A stretch of 64,000 nt of DNA from Promerops cafer (taxonomy: Eukaryota > Chordata > Aves > Passeriformes > Nectariniidae), in contig VZSE01006228.1 in the NCBI GenBank assembly GCA_013398275.1, forward strand, positions 186,001 through 250,000. The letters run 5' to 3'. The notes under the pieces were generated by a model. The model was not told where the DNA came from. It saw only the letters and a list, made by a program, of their open reading frames with translations, and searched no databases. Both the position numbers and the translations under genes were made by a program. Below, in pieces: positions 1 through 13,938 of this stretch. Position 1 is the first letter of the stretch. Each line of letters starts with the position of its first letter.

Positions 1-2031
1 TTCCTATAAGGCACATCATAAATTTCCTTGCAGAGCTGGTCTAGAGTTGCTCAAAGTGTTTGTGGAATATGATTGCAGTCACAAGATCCAGCAGAAATTT
101 TACAGAGGGTGGTAGTGTCAGGAGGGGCCTGGAATAATCTCCCTGGATCATCACAGATCACTTACCACCTGAAACACCATACACAAAATATTGTCCTCCA
201 GCAGTCCCCCCCAAGGAGTATTCCTCTCCACTCCTGAAGTCATTGAGGAGATGCCAGCTTCAAGAAGAACTGAAAAGCTATTCCTGATTTCTGTAGATGT
301 TCCATACTTACTCAGTGGCTCAGTGTACTGTTCATTAGCAAGAAAATTCTGACAAAATTAAAATTTACTGGTTTTTTCAGAGAAATTTCTACCTTCTCTT
401 TAGTTCAAGTTCAATTATCTGGAAATAAAGAAGGAAATTCTTTAATTTATCTTAACAGGTCTTTGTCACCTAAGAGGAAGGAAACAATGATTGAAATCCA
501 CTTTATCCTTTGCTGTAGAGGATGACATTGTTTGCCTCCAAAAAAAAAGTCTGTGTAAGAGTGATCAACATGCTTAAAACAAAATGACATTCTTCAGGAA
601 GTCTTGCATGGTGTTATTCCTGGTCTAAGAAATCAGATAATCTTTGAACAGGTAGTCTTCCAGATTGTGGAGTATGATATTTGTTGATATTGTTGCTGCT
701 ATTGCTGGGTTTAGTCTCACCCAGTTATCACTGATGTAGTGTCTCCCTGAAATGTAGCAAAATTTCTAGCCAGTGAGAATGCCTGATAGGCCAGAAGTAA
801 TATCTCTAAGTAAAAGTTGCCTTGATAAAATGTGGTTAATAGCAGACTGAATTTTAGACAGTTTTGCATAACCAGTACCTTTTCCTATCACACCAGGTGG
901 TTAATGCTGAGCTAGATCATAATTCAGTCTACAGCTAATTCTTCATGGAGTTTCCAGAGACAGGAATTATAAATTTTGTTACTTGGACTGTATTTACATA
1001 AATTTGCTCTCACTTGATTCATTAGCACTGGAATGATGTACTCCATTTTTCTGTTAAATGTTTCCATGATCCTCCTTCCTGTTAAAAGGATTCTCCAACT
1101 CTGTGTGACATTTCTCCTTGGTGGATCTACTTTTACAAGGATCAGACTAGAAGGATACCAGGAAAGCAAATGTGGACAGCAGATAGAGGTAAACAGTGTG
1201 AAAAGGTTCTTTGACATTGCCACAGTTTTTCTACTACAATTATGTTTTGAACACCATAAGTCTGCTGCTCCCAAAATTTTAAACTACCATTCACTGAAGC
1301 ATTGTGGCACACCAAAATTGTTTGTTACACAGAACAGTGAGTTAGCTTAAGGATTCTGCAAGATTAGAATTTGTTCCATGTATTCCGCATTAAATTATAA
1401 CCTTACCCACACTTTATACACATTTGCAGAACATGTTCGCATGTGCATTCCCATAGCTTTAAAAATAATTATGTTCTGTGTGTGATAAAAAATTTCCAGG
1501 GACAGCACCAGTATTATTATTGGAAAAAACTTGGAAAGGATTTAAAATAAATTAATTGGGTCTGATTAAAAAATATTTGCTTGTATTTTTATAATCTCTG
1601 TGGACTCATAGGGAGTATGCCAGGCATGTCTGGTACTGCAAATACAGAGTGCTTTCACTGTATTATTTTTGCCACTTCAGTGGTGACAGGTGACATTAAA
1701 ATGATTTAGTAAAATTTAGAACTTGTAGAATCTCAGTTAATGAGATCTCTGTTCATTATTCTTGGCCCCAGCTCAGTTTACTGTGTGATGTGCCTCATAT
1801 CACAAGACTGTGATCTAATCATTGAAGTCACCGGGCATCAGTTTCAGTTTGGCCTGATCTCTTGTTTTTCCAGGAAGATGGACTCTGAATTAATGGATCT
1901 TTGCTTAATCTCTTTTCTAGCCTAACCCCTACATGTATAGCACAAGACCAATGCTGTACCTAACCTAGAATTCTAGTGAGTGTTTCCTCTGCAATAGACC
2001 TCAGTCCTTTTTTGTTTTGTATTTACAAATA

Positions 2032-2054
2032 TAATTAATTAATATTATTAATTA
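2032..2054. repeat. AT-only inverted repeat rich in TAATTA
   Basis: The arms TAATTAAT (2032-2039) and ATTAATTA (2047-2054) are perfect reverse complements around a 7-nt spacer. The stretch is pure A and T and could form a weak hairpin or serve as a homeodomain-type site. Such runs arise easily by chance in AT-rich DNA, so no function is claimed. Confidence 0.5.
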
Positions 2055-4213
2055 CTAATTTTACAGATCCTGCAGTAAGCCTTTCAAAAGCTCTACCAGC
2101 CTTTTCCTTTTCCCCTTGAAGTCATACCACAACTTCAAAGGGAGAAGAAAACAGGATTTCATGCATTTGGGATATCTAATACCACAGCACTGGATAAGCA
2201 CAGAAACTAGTGCAGATATCTGAAACATATGAAGGAAGCCTCTTCCTATGAATATGCATTATATCACTGATGTCCTAGCTATTAATTTCTAATTATATCA
2301 ACTATATTACATCTATACTTTCTATTTCTCTCCTTCTTGAGATTATCCATCCAGTAGGCTTCTGTGGCAAGAAGTGAGCAAGAATAAAAACAGCCAACTG
2401 GGTATTACCCACTATGCTCTACTTCAAAAGATGTGGAGATGGTGCTGTACATTGCAAAACTTGTAGGTCCAGCTGTTTTATGAAAAACCAGATCCTCCCA
2501 AATATTTTTCACTCTGTAATATTTTCACAAACTGTTTAATTTATTACTGAAGGAAGGAATGTGGTATTTTACTAGCATTTACTTAAAGCAGCATGATTTT
2601 TTTGTATGACAGCAGCTGGAATATAGTAAGTAACAGCCTTCTATCATGCTTTTCAACAACCCACTGCTGGCTTTGCACCAAAGAGTTTTGGAAGTACACT
2701 GTGTATATCATACTTATGTGTCCAGCTTTGGTTCTTCCATCCATTTTATGCTGCACAGGTTCAAGGGGAGGTGAGGTATGAGAGCGGACACTGAGACCAA
2801 AGGAAGGTGAGACAGATCCCATAGAACAATGTCTGTGGTTAATTTATATCCAGCTTCTAAGAGGGGCAATGGACCTCTTGATTTTACCCAAATACAGAGA
2901 TACTACTGAACACGTACTTCTGGGGAGTGAAAGGAATTAAGGTGAGATGTCGTGACACAATGTGGCATGGCATGGTCAGTACAATGTAGAGTTTTGTCAT
3001 CTTCTAGGGTTTAAACTCACTATAGTAAACCTTCTACAGGTTAAACTGTGTCATGTGTAACCAGAGCTGGGTGTCGCAGATTAATATCATCAATATGTTT
3101 CAGTAAAAATCTGCTCAACTGAGCATAATGTAATGGTAGTTTTAATTTAAATCAGCTCAAATTAATCTTCAGTGACTACACTGAACAGACAAAAAGTGTC
3201 TAATCCGGCAGCAAGATGACACTGGAGGAATATACTCTAGTACCTAATGAAAAGGAGTAGAAAACAAAAGAATGTAATTTCCCCCTTTATTCTAGGGAGT
3301 TAGAAGGTGAGGAGCAGAGGTTTTATTTTTATCACCACTGGCACCCCAAAAACCAGTATTTCTTAAAATGGGAGATCTGAAATGAGTTTGTCAAAGAGTG
3401 AGAAATGGGCTCCACTGAATTTTTTTGTTTCGTTTATATATCCCATGATAGGAAGATGATTGGTGCACCTGGCAAATTGCCACAGGAGCTACCTCTTGTG
3501 AGTCTGTAGCACACAGATCTGTATTGCACTGAGCTGCATGTGTCACTATGCTTGTGCATTACTCTAGAGCTCTTCTGAGAAAACTATTGCCTTTCAGAGA
3601 AAATAATCTAAACATCATATGCTTCTTTGACTTATTCTCCAAAGACAGAATATTTTGTGGATTTTCTCTTCTTGCTTCTCTCAGGATCCCAGGAAATCAT
3701 AAGCTGTTCCCAGCAATGATGAATATATGTGCATTCAACTGACAGGAACTCAAAACAGATCTCTCCCTGAAAAAAATCCAAATGAAAACACTTATATAAA
3801 TCTTAAGCAAACGGTATCACTGATGCAACAAAACACATCAAGACCTCATTAGTATCTTGTGAACACCATAAGATCCACATCAAGCATGGGTACACAGCAG
3901 GAGAGATGTCAGACAAGGGGCAGGGTGGTTTTGAGCCACAGTTATATGGTATCAATGTCGTATCCAGAGCCCAGTGGCAAAACAGAGAAGCTTAGTCATG
4001 CAAAGTATATACCCATGATTTCCTTTAAGACAATGTTTTAAAACTCCCTGCCATACTTATCTTAATGTTTTGGAAAGCTTTTATTGACTCCTGATAAGAA
4101 GAGTATGGATTTTCTGAGCAAAACACAACAGAAAAAATGATTAATTTTTAAGCACTTTTACTACTGGGAGATAATCTAGGAAAGAACTTAAATGGATTAC
4201 CCACATGCATGCT

Positions 4214-4232
4214 TGCTATCTGCAAGATAGCA
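4214..4232. repeat. Perfect 8-bp stem, 3-nt loop hairpin
   Basis: The arms TGCTATCT (4214-4221) and AGATAGCA (4225-4232) are exact reverse complements with loop GCA. The flanking bases (T on both sides) do not extend the stem. It is too short for a microRNA precursor and is not followed by a T run, so it is recorded only as a local inverted repeat. Confidence 0.6.
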
Positions 4233-7200
4233 TTATCTGGGCTTCAGCTGCTGAGGGATGTCACAATAAGTTAACACCATAAAAGCTTTGAAACACTTGA
4301 GACTAGAGCCTAAAGCCCTTTTAGTAGAGAAAAGAGCAGTATTAATGCAACATTAGGTACGATTCTCACTTTAGGGACCTAACAGTGTTTTCTGTGCTTC
4401 TCACACAAATACCATTAACTCTCCCTGCCCTACTGAAATCTAGTAGGGGGGCAGCAGTTGTGATACAGCAGGATTTTCCTTGGAATTTCTAATGTGATAT
4501 TCAGAGAAAAACATAATAACAGTTTATGTGTTGTAAACTCTGCTTCAGATTTTGCTGTCTTGTTTCCTCATGTGCTATTACCTGCCCATTTCTTTAGGAT
4601 ATAAACAGAAGCAGGAACACTGTTTTCGCTCTCTATTTGCATTGCAATTACCACAGGGACACAGTGCTCCAGGCAAGTAAACATTTTTACTAATTCTATT
4701 TTTTTGCATTTTTCTTGTTGGTACTTATTAAAACAATTGTTATGAAGTAGAAATGGCTGCATTTTGACTTGTTCCTATGCAGAAAAGTTTGGAAGACAAA
4801 TCTGCCTTCTGTCCCATTGAGAGAGCCCTTTATCAGCTAGAGAAATGTCAGCTCTATTTGTTAAACACTGAAAGGCTCCTCTAATGCTGGACTTCACAGT
4901 TTGATTGGTGCCCTAGCAACTTTCTTAGTTTTTCCATTAAACTTTGATTCATATACTTTTAGGGAAAGAGTTGGCTAGGAAGCTCTTGCTATGTTCATAT
5001 GTGACTGCATTTGCTATCTTCTTCCTCCCATTTAACAAAAATAGAAGCATCATAAGTGTCATATATAACATAAACATTGTCCTACTTTATGACCATTCAT
5101 GTGGGTAATAATAACATGCAACCAAGTGGGCTTGGTAATCTTAAGCATGAGCTGAGGCTGTGGAAACTGCTACGCCTGAGTTTGCAAGGTGAGGAACCCT
5201 GGAGGCTGCTTGCCTGGCAAATCATGGGGATGGAATAGATCTATTTCTGTGCTCCTCAGAACCTGGGAAACATTGCTCTGACACAGTACTGTGACCTCAT
5301 ATGGGCACTTTGTCAGTGCTGAACAGGAGCAACGGGGAGCTGAGAGGGCAACTGAAGAGCTGGTCATCTACTTTGCTGTGGGCAAGTGAAGATGGAATCC
5401 AGGGCAAGCACAGCTACAGCAGGAAGGGAAGGTGTGGGTGAGGGAAAGAATTGCTCCTTCTCACTGGGCTTAAAATTCCAACTTGGTTTTAGCAACCACA
5501 GGGATTTACTGCCCTTTCAGTTGGTGGGATGAAACCCAGTTGGGTGTCCTCTGGTGACCCACTTTTGGGTCATGCCCCAATGCTTGTAAGCTGTTGGTCT
5601 GACAGATCCCAGCAATAGGAAGTTTATTCTGATGTGGTTCTTGTACTGGTTTAGGAGATGTTTGGGAGGGTGGTTTGATGTAGGTCATGGAGCACTGATG
5701 TGGTCTGTCTGTATTTTTCCATCTGTTTTTGTTCAGGGAGGGACCTAGTTTGAGTTCCTTTCACCACATAGCAAGTTCCTCATTGCACAGATTTTTTCAT
5801 GATCCCCCTGCATTTTAGGAATGCCTAAAAGCCAGACTTGACAAAGTGTAGGAAGTGTCTGATCCTGAAGAGCTGCTGGAAAAATCTCACCCAAGATTGC
5901 ATGCCACCACTACCAGCACTGGCACACCAGAGGCTTGATTTCAGAAGGTATTGTGTAACCGACTTTTCCTTGGGTTTTCGGAAATACTTGAGTACTTGAC
6001 CTATTTCATTATGTTTGAAATCTCTACTGATTGCTTTTTGGGAGCCACTGAATTGAGATTCAGTACATCAAAGCCAGGACCCTGTGCCATTACTTGGAGT
6101 AGTCGTAGCTGGACAGTCGGATGTCGGGTGCTCAGAAGAAACTACCATTTTCGTTTGGAAGTGGTAGACACTTTCTGGAAGCAGACTGGCTTGCTTAACA
6201 GGGCACAGGGGGAGCACTGAAAGCAGTCTGTGTAGGTCCTCCTAATACGTGCAAATGCATCTATCTCATTCCAGCAACTGAGTACAGAGAATGAGATTCA
6301 CAGCTCAGTTTCCCCAGATCCCTTTGAAATCTGATCTTAGTTAATTGAGGAAGAATTGAATTTTTCATTTCTATAATTTTCATTGATGTCACAAAATAAA
6401 TATTTTTAAAGGATTTATTGTTATTTTTTCTCCTAGTTTTTCCTCTTCTATTTGTGTTCCTGAATGAGAAAAACGCAGTCTATCCTAACTTCAAAAATTT
6501 CACATAAAAATCTTTGTGCTGTATAAAATACAACAAAAAAAAACACCATTTCTGACAATGCCAAACTGACAAAAGCCCTACTGACAGGAAATCTATTTGT
6601 CAGATTCACTTTAGTGATAAAGTCTGCAAAATTCTGTGTCCCATACTAACAAAGAGGAGATAAAAATAAAGTGACAAAGTAGAGATGTTAAGTCTTTCTT
6701 AACATCTTAGACAGCAGCTGCTGTCCTCAGAGAGAGTCTGTGAAATTTGGAGAGGAGGTAGATAGGGTAGTATGTGGTAGCAGAAGAAAAGGATGATGTA
6801 ACTAACATAATTATGATATCCCATTTCCTTGGTGAATGACTCAAGAACTCATGACTCCTGCTTTCTACAATGAACAAAACAGAATATGCTGGCTTTTCCT
6901 AAGAAACACTGCCTACTGCTCCATGGACCACAACTGACCTATGGTCAACACCGACTGAGGTAGATCTCCCATAGATTGCCTGGTAGCAGGTTAAAGAACT
7001 GGAGAGGACAGACAAAATTCCTAATGACAGATTGCTAATCAGATCAGAAATTCTCGTCATAATTCAGCCCCTTTCTTGTAGCATGTAAGTGGCATTTTGT
7101 TAGCAAGTAGAAGTGATTGTACCAAGAAAAATTATTAGCAGATAGGCAGGGACTTTCTTTCTCAAGGTCTGAACACTTTAAAATCATGCTGGAGTTTTGC

Positions 7201-10200
7201 TACAGCTCAGTGTGTTTGGGCATGGAGGGCTGGGCAGATAACTTGAGTTCTTTGATCTGTGTGGATAAAAAGCATCATATGCTGTGGCAGTGCAAACATA
7301 TCTTGATGTAGATGGTGCAAATTTAAGACTAATATTAGTGTTTCTCTACTCTGTATCACCATTTCTCTACAAGAAATGACTGTGTTCATGCAGTACAAAC
7401 AAACAAATAAATAATTAAATCCCTAAATACTGAGATAATCCAAGAAAATCTTGGGTATTCCGGCATGATTGCATAGAAGGCTCTTGGCCTGTTTGTGGTG
7501 TCACCAGTCTTAAAGACCTCATGGACGTGGAACCAAAAGGAAAAGAGTTAAGATGAGAATATTGAGGTTTTTCAGGTAACTGCTGTTGTAGATCACCAAA
7601 GGGACAATGGCTGCTTGCTGAGCCGGAGTGAATTGTGCTGAACTACACTTATGTGGGTTTTGTTCTTGTACACTGGCACAATAGCTGTAAATTGAAGATG
7701 GTACTTAGGAGCCTGGCTGCAAAATCAGTAAAATCAATGTGACAGGAAAGAGCAACTTGGCAACCAGACTCAAGCAATATTTCAAGAGCAAAACTGAGAC
7801 AAATTGTGTTTCCAAATGATTGCTGTATAGTGACTTTTTTTAAAAAAACAAAGAATATGTATTATAAATAATTTTCTTCTGATCCCTCTTTATGCAAGAT
7901 AATGTTTAAAATTGAACTGTAAAAACCAAAAAGCACATTCACAACAACAGGCTGAGAAAAAAGTGTTCTCAATTTTGTTAACCACTATTTGGAAAGGTAC
8001 TTGTCATGATACATGGTGTAATATCTACTATAGGTAGTAGTACCAAGGTCAAAAATTCCACAAACTATTTTTGAGAGAGGTAGGGTACTAGATTTAACAG
8101 AACTTTTTCCTTCCCAACTCAGATGTTTTCTGCACTAGTCTGGGAGACAAACTCGTCAAGAGTAGAATTACATACAAAGGTTGCATTTTTTATTTAAGAG
8201 GTGCCTCACCACAACTGCCATAGGAAGGCAGATTTTTCTTGGAAAATACTTCTATGTTCTTCGTCTATGTTTATAGTTTTCTCTATCCTTATTGACCACT
8301 CCTGGAGAAGGGCATTGGCTATGGGGGCTTTAGGTCAGATTCATATAAGTTCTGTCCTAGATCACATGAAGTGCAGCAGTAAGAAGCACGATGCAAAACA
8401 TTGCTGGTGTAGTTTACTAACCTCAGAGAAATGCAAAATGTGTATCATAGCCACAGAAAACAGGGCCAAAATAAAATTGATAAGTGGGAATAAATGGTCA
8501 AATGATACCCCTTTAAAAATAGATGTTCATTTCTGGCCAGAGCAATGGGCCTCTGCATTTATAAAGCTGATCAAAATGAGATATTGCTATCAGTTACCCA
8601 GCTATCTTGTGAAGCAGGTGCTATTTCTTGCCAGCATCTGGCAGTAGAAGGGGAATGCACAATCATCCTATATTTTGAATTTGGGAAGGAAGCATGTAGA
8701 AACAAAGGTTAACATTATGTATTGTGAAAGTTTCAGTTTAGTCATGATATAATCTTCACGTAGTTCATGGGCATCCCATCTGTGGAAGAGAAGAAAAACA
8801 TCGAAACTGCCCGTCCTTGAAAAATTATGTCCGTTTTTCATGGAGTTCTCTCGAACAAAAGGAAGGAGAAATGCAAGTGTAAAGCCAGGTACAACATCTG
8901 TATATAGTGAACTATTGTATGATCCTGAACTTACACTGTATTAAAGTCTGTAAGCATCAAATCTTGAAAAATGTACGTTTGAAGTGATTGCAACCTCCCT
9001 CTTAACACTGTCTTTTCAAAAGGGTTTTTGCCAAATTTTCTTCCTTCTTAAAACCACACCTAGCTTTTCTTTTATATCCCTATATATTTCACAAATCTTG
9101 GGCAAGTAGTATTGATAGAGCATTGAATAAAAGGTTAAAATGGGGAAGGAGCAAGTGTAGTATAGGACAAAATGGTGAAAGAAATATTGTGAACTGAAGT
9201 GAGGAAAGTAAGTATTATCTGAGAACTTCAGCAAAAATTCATCCTAGCCACAGTGGGAGGTCTCAGAGAGGGCTATGAACTTTGCATGTTTGATGGAGGT
9301 TGCAGGGAAGCATATTTTCACTTCAAAAAGAGATGTTAAATCCTGTAGGTTGAAACAATATTGAACTGCACATGCTAGCAGGCTACTGAAATCTCAGAGC
9401 AGTGGAAAAGCCAAGAGAAATATCAGTGAGTCTGTACCTTTTTAGGGAAAAGCCTTAGAATTTAATGAAGTACTACAAGAATGATGAAGGGATTTCCATA
9501 ATTTACGCTTAAATCCTGGAAGGATAGTTTGAATATCTGGTAGAGATGGTATTTTTTTTAGCTACATTCTGAAGTCTTTAAGTCCAGAAGCAGGGAGGAT
9601 CAGGCAAACTCTCCATGGCAGAAATTCAACCCCTATGGGCATTTCCAATCTGCCACTGTGTGCTACAATTCCTTGTGTTTCCATCCTTTTGGTTAGGCTG
9701 CTAACAGAAAATATACATATCTTGAACAAGTTTCTGCCTCCTCCATCAGCACTTAATGGGTAAACCAAATTTAGGCTAATAGGAATACAATTAACAACAT
9801 CTGAGGTACTATTCCAGCTAGGATTTGATTATGACTGATTATATTGCACACGTCAACAACACTGCTAATCTTTGGCATGAGAAACCGATTAAAAGGGATT
9901 TTTTCCTTTTTTACATCAATTATATTTTTCTTTACAAGCTTCCCACAAACAATCTGTTGGCATCACAAAACGTGTTCTAATCATTGGTGGAGGTTGCGCT
10001 GAAGAAAATATTTTGAGTGAAAGGATGCCAGAAGTTTTCCTAAGGATGATGACATCCAGATAATTATATGCAATCTTCTTTTCCAGTTTGTATGTAATGT
10101 CAAAACACTCATCCATATGCTCTTTGCACTTTTCTGGAAAGATGATCATACTCACACTTGCTGTCACAATTCCAAAGATAGTGAATTAATTTCAAAGGCA

Positions 10201-13200
10201 AAAAAATCCCCCAAAGACCCAGAGAAAAATTGGCAACTCCACTGGTATGTTTTTTTCTTTTTTCCAAATGGATTGTCAGAGCAGATCCAGAATTATTACA
10301 AAGCAACCTTGTACAAAAGCTACAATTTTACACCTCACGGGTGGAGCCTGGTCCAAGAATCAGGGATAGTTTTCCAAGCCACCATAACACTCACTTGATG
10401 TAGATTTATGTAGGTGGTTGGAATCTACTTGGCTTTTGGGGATAGGCTGTTGTACTACTTTTGCACAGGGATAAGAGCATCAATGATCTGAACCTCATGG
10501 CAAGAAAGGGAAAGAATGAAAACAGTGACAACTTGTTTCTGTAGGAACACAGTGGTGTCCCAAGGGCTCAGGCACAGCTCCAGATAGGTCCTATCATTTT
10601 GGGGGGATCCTTGACACTGAAAAGGAATTATTTGAAATGAAAAATAGAAGTGGAATTTGTTGGCTTTGCTCCTATCTTTGAGGGGTTTTAGCACCTTTTC
10701 TAGCCTTCTTTTCTCCTCTTTGCCTAAGTCACCTGCTGTAGTCAGAATAAATTGTTGACAAGTCTGTTGCAGACTTGCTTGGGAGATTTCATGCCACAGC
10801 ATGTGGTAAGTCCAATGTTTTTTTAGGCCAAGTGTTTTTTTCACTGCATCAAATGATCCTCACTGAGTTACAGGGTTCACCTGAATATTAGTTTGAACAT
10901 TGTAAGACATATGCACATTCATTTCAAATTTCATTTTTTAGGGACAGCTGCCATTTTTCGGTTTCTCCAGCTCCAGTATGCTACAGTTGATTGAACCTCT
11001 TTTCTTTGGAAAAAATGTTGATTTGATGCCACAACTCAGTTGTTTTGCACAACTACCATTTTTTTTTGCCAATTTATACTTGTCAAGAAAACAAAAGACT
11101 TCCTGAAAAAGTTTCTTTTAAAAAAATTTCATTAAGAAGCTAAACAAGTCTTAAAAGTACTCAAATGCTTAAATATAGACTATTCTTTTTCTTTTCAAAA
11201 CATTTTAAATACTGAATTTGACTTAACATGAACTTCCTTTACACTTTTTATTTGCCAAATGTTTGACATTGACCCTTTGTCATTTTGGTTTTACTGAAAA
11301 TATTATTTTTGTTTATATTTAATTCCAATGGACTGAAAAATCAATTATGCATGACAGATTGGAAACAATAATTCAGATAATTTGCTTAGTGCTTTCACTG
11401 CTAAAATAAACACAACTAATTAGATATAGATGATAACAGCAACTTTTCTAAAGCTAAATAGCAATTCATCAAAAAGGATGGTTTTGTGATATCACCACTT
11501 GGTCAGGGCTTGGGAAGTCTGATTCCCAGTTTTTCTAGTCACATCATCTCATATAAGTTATTTCATCCCACTTGAGTTCATCACCCTGGCACAAACTGAC
11601 ACCTTCAAAGTGGAGTCAATTTTCTTGTGTCAGATGCCTGTCTAGGATAAGATTCCAGGGAGTGGCTATTTCTCTGTACTGACTACAAAACTACTGAGAT
11701 GAATCCCCCTTTTTTACTGGCACAGGTAATTATTTTATATTTAAGAGAAAAGAGTCTTTGGACAAAGACCTAGGTTTATTCATCACCTTCCAAAGCTGGC
11801 TAAGGTAGTCTGTTCCCTGTCCAAAACTACAGCAGAGTCTTGAAAAAGGCGATGGTTTGGGTTAGTGCCAAAGGATGTGACTGTCATGGCTGAATGGCCT
11901 GTGCAGCTAAAGAATGAAGGTACAAGTCTCTCAAAACATTTGTCCAGTGAAGACAGAGAACACTATCCTTAATATATTCCTTGCTGTTCCCCTCCTATGA
12001 TCAAAATTATGCAGATGCTTTGACCAGAACCATGCCTGCCTAGACCATAGGACCCAACTTGTTTGTCCATGTTATTCAGATGCTTTGGTTAAATCCTTGT
12101 ATGGCCCAGGCAGTTAGCACAAATAATTGTAATTGGTAGGAAGGTCTGCACCTAAGGTATGGAGGAAGACATGGGTCTTTGGGAAATATATGCACATTGA
12201 CAATGAAATTGGAATAAAAATATTTGTACACAGTTAACTACAGTGTCAATGAGGGGGGTCCCAGTACTGATAAGCACTGACATTTTGTGAGGTTCATTCC
12301 ATGGGGATATTGTGCAGGGGACTAAAGACCTGTGGTGTCTCATGAGAAGGAGGCAGGCAGCATCTCCTGGGACTGGAAGAGACCGCAGCATCATTTTGAT
12401 GGATACAGCCTGCCTGTTCACCACCTCACCTCCTCAGCCCATCACAGGGCAAGGGCCAAGCACCAGCAAGAAGCAAGTCTGTACTGATGGATTACAGCTG
12501 CCAGGGCCATAGCACACAAGAGCTAGTATCCTCTCCCGGAAGATGGAAAAGGAGACTTTGTTTCTCCTAATTTTAGTCAAGATGTTTACAAGATAATTAT
12601 GCTGTCTAATCCAGTTTTCTAGGTGCTATTGAGTGGGGAATGATTGACACTTACAAGGACAATGCTCCATATCCTAAAATAGGTGTCACCAAGAAGTTTT
12701 TCATATGGGCTAAACACAGACTTGTCTCTCTCTACTGCTAAGAGGAAACATAAATGACCAGTTTAGACTAAATATGTTCCTTGAGGACATCTGAAGTTAG
12801 GTGAGATGCATCCTGATTCCAACAGTTGCAACCCACACACAGTCTCCACTTTATTCTCCACAGTTACAAAATGCAGCTTCAAGACATTCTTCTAAAATGT
12901 CCTCCCTCAAAAATGCTCTTGGTTTCAACATTTCAAACTGTTTCTGCCCAAGGCTCATTAGTCTAGGAAAAGTGATCCTAGCAGTTCTCATAGATCTGGG
13001 CAGAATTCCCACAGATCATTGTTTTTTCCAGTCATTTTTTCATGAGCTGCTCTTGCGTCAGTCTGCCTTCTTATATCACACATAAGCTTATTCAGGGCCT
13101 CATGCCTACATTACAGGGCAGAAGAGTTACTATGAAAGTAGTAAAAGCCTATGGGACATTCTTAAGTACTAAACAGATTAGTGATTTGTGGCAGCAATAG

Positions 13201-13899
13201 TGATGAAGAAAATTCTGGGGTTTGTGGAGAGGTTTGTAATTTGGTGTTTCCCTACTGAAGTCCTAAAATCCTAGTTAACTCATGGCAGTTATATGGTACC
13301 CGGGCTACTCAAGCAATTGGAACTTCATTTTATTCAAAACAGAATAAAGCTTGAAGATTGTCTGCATAAATTGGCACAACGTCAAATTGGTATACCGAAC
13401 GTCAATGGAACCAAGGGAAGAAACATTGTGAGATTCCCAGTACCCAAACTGCTCAAAACTGACTTCTCCCATTGTTATCATTTTTGCCATTATCATTGTT
13501 CACACCCAAAACCACATCAGGCAAACTTTATTGGCAGCTTCAGCAAAGAAGCTGAGAGTTGAATTGCCCCAGAAACTGGACTGTCTCGTCATAGCTAAGG
13601 ATGTTTCCACAAGAAAAGAATGGAGATATATGTCCATGGTACAAGACAGCAGTGCCACTACAAGTGCTTTTACTATCCTGGGAGTAACATGAAGGACTTA
13701 ATGCCTGATCCTGAGCACTACATTCACTTTAAATTGTACATATACCCACAAATATGTATTTACCTAGTCAACAGAACTATTGTTACTGTTTACAAAGGTG
13801 CAATGTAGTTCAGAAAAAAACCCAAACTTGTTCCAGAGCTCAAGCATTTTGAAATGTGGAAGACATATATAAACACACAACTAACACCAGTTGTAATAA

Positions 13900-13938
13900 T
13901 AATACTAATAATGATTAGTATCACTAATATTAGTATTA
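13900..13938. repeat. Nested AT-rich inverted repeat
   Basis: The outer arms TAATACTAAT (13900-13909) and ATTAGTATTA (13929-13938) are perfect complements. The inner arms ATTAGT (13914-13919) and ACTAAT (13923-13928) also pair. Together they form one 16-bp stem with a 4-nt bulge (AATG) and a 3-nt loop (ATC). The stretch lies in a run of AAT-type triplets that starts near 13893 and is followed by an A run. It probably arose from a simple repeat, and no transcript evidence is visible. Confidence 0.65.

Larger units (their letters stand above)
1..13899. other. Non-coding DNA, no gene seen
   Basis: No exon, RNA gene or recognisable mobile element was found on either strand. Open frames here are short and unrelated to any family I know; the longest, 8201-8647 on the plus strand (148 codons), has no domain and a leucine-, cysteine- and lysine-rich composition typical of chance frames in AT-rich DNA. 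Small landmarks are a TAATTA-rich hairpin at 2032-2054, a perfect hairpin at 4214-4232, a short CAAA/AAAT run at 7396-7413 and a slightly CpG-richer patch at about 5950-6260. The patch might be an old insertion, but I cannot classify it. Confidence 0.6.

Noticed and set aside
8201..8647. 148-codon plus-strand open frame
   Set aside because: No recognisable domain, no coding-like composition and no exon signals I trust; length is within chance for AT-rich 64-kb DNA.
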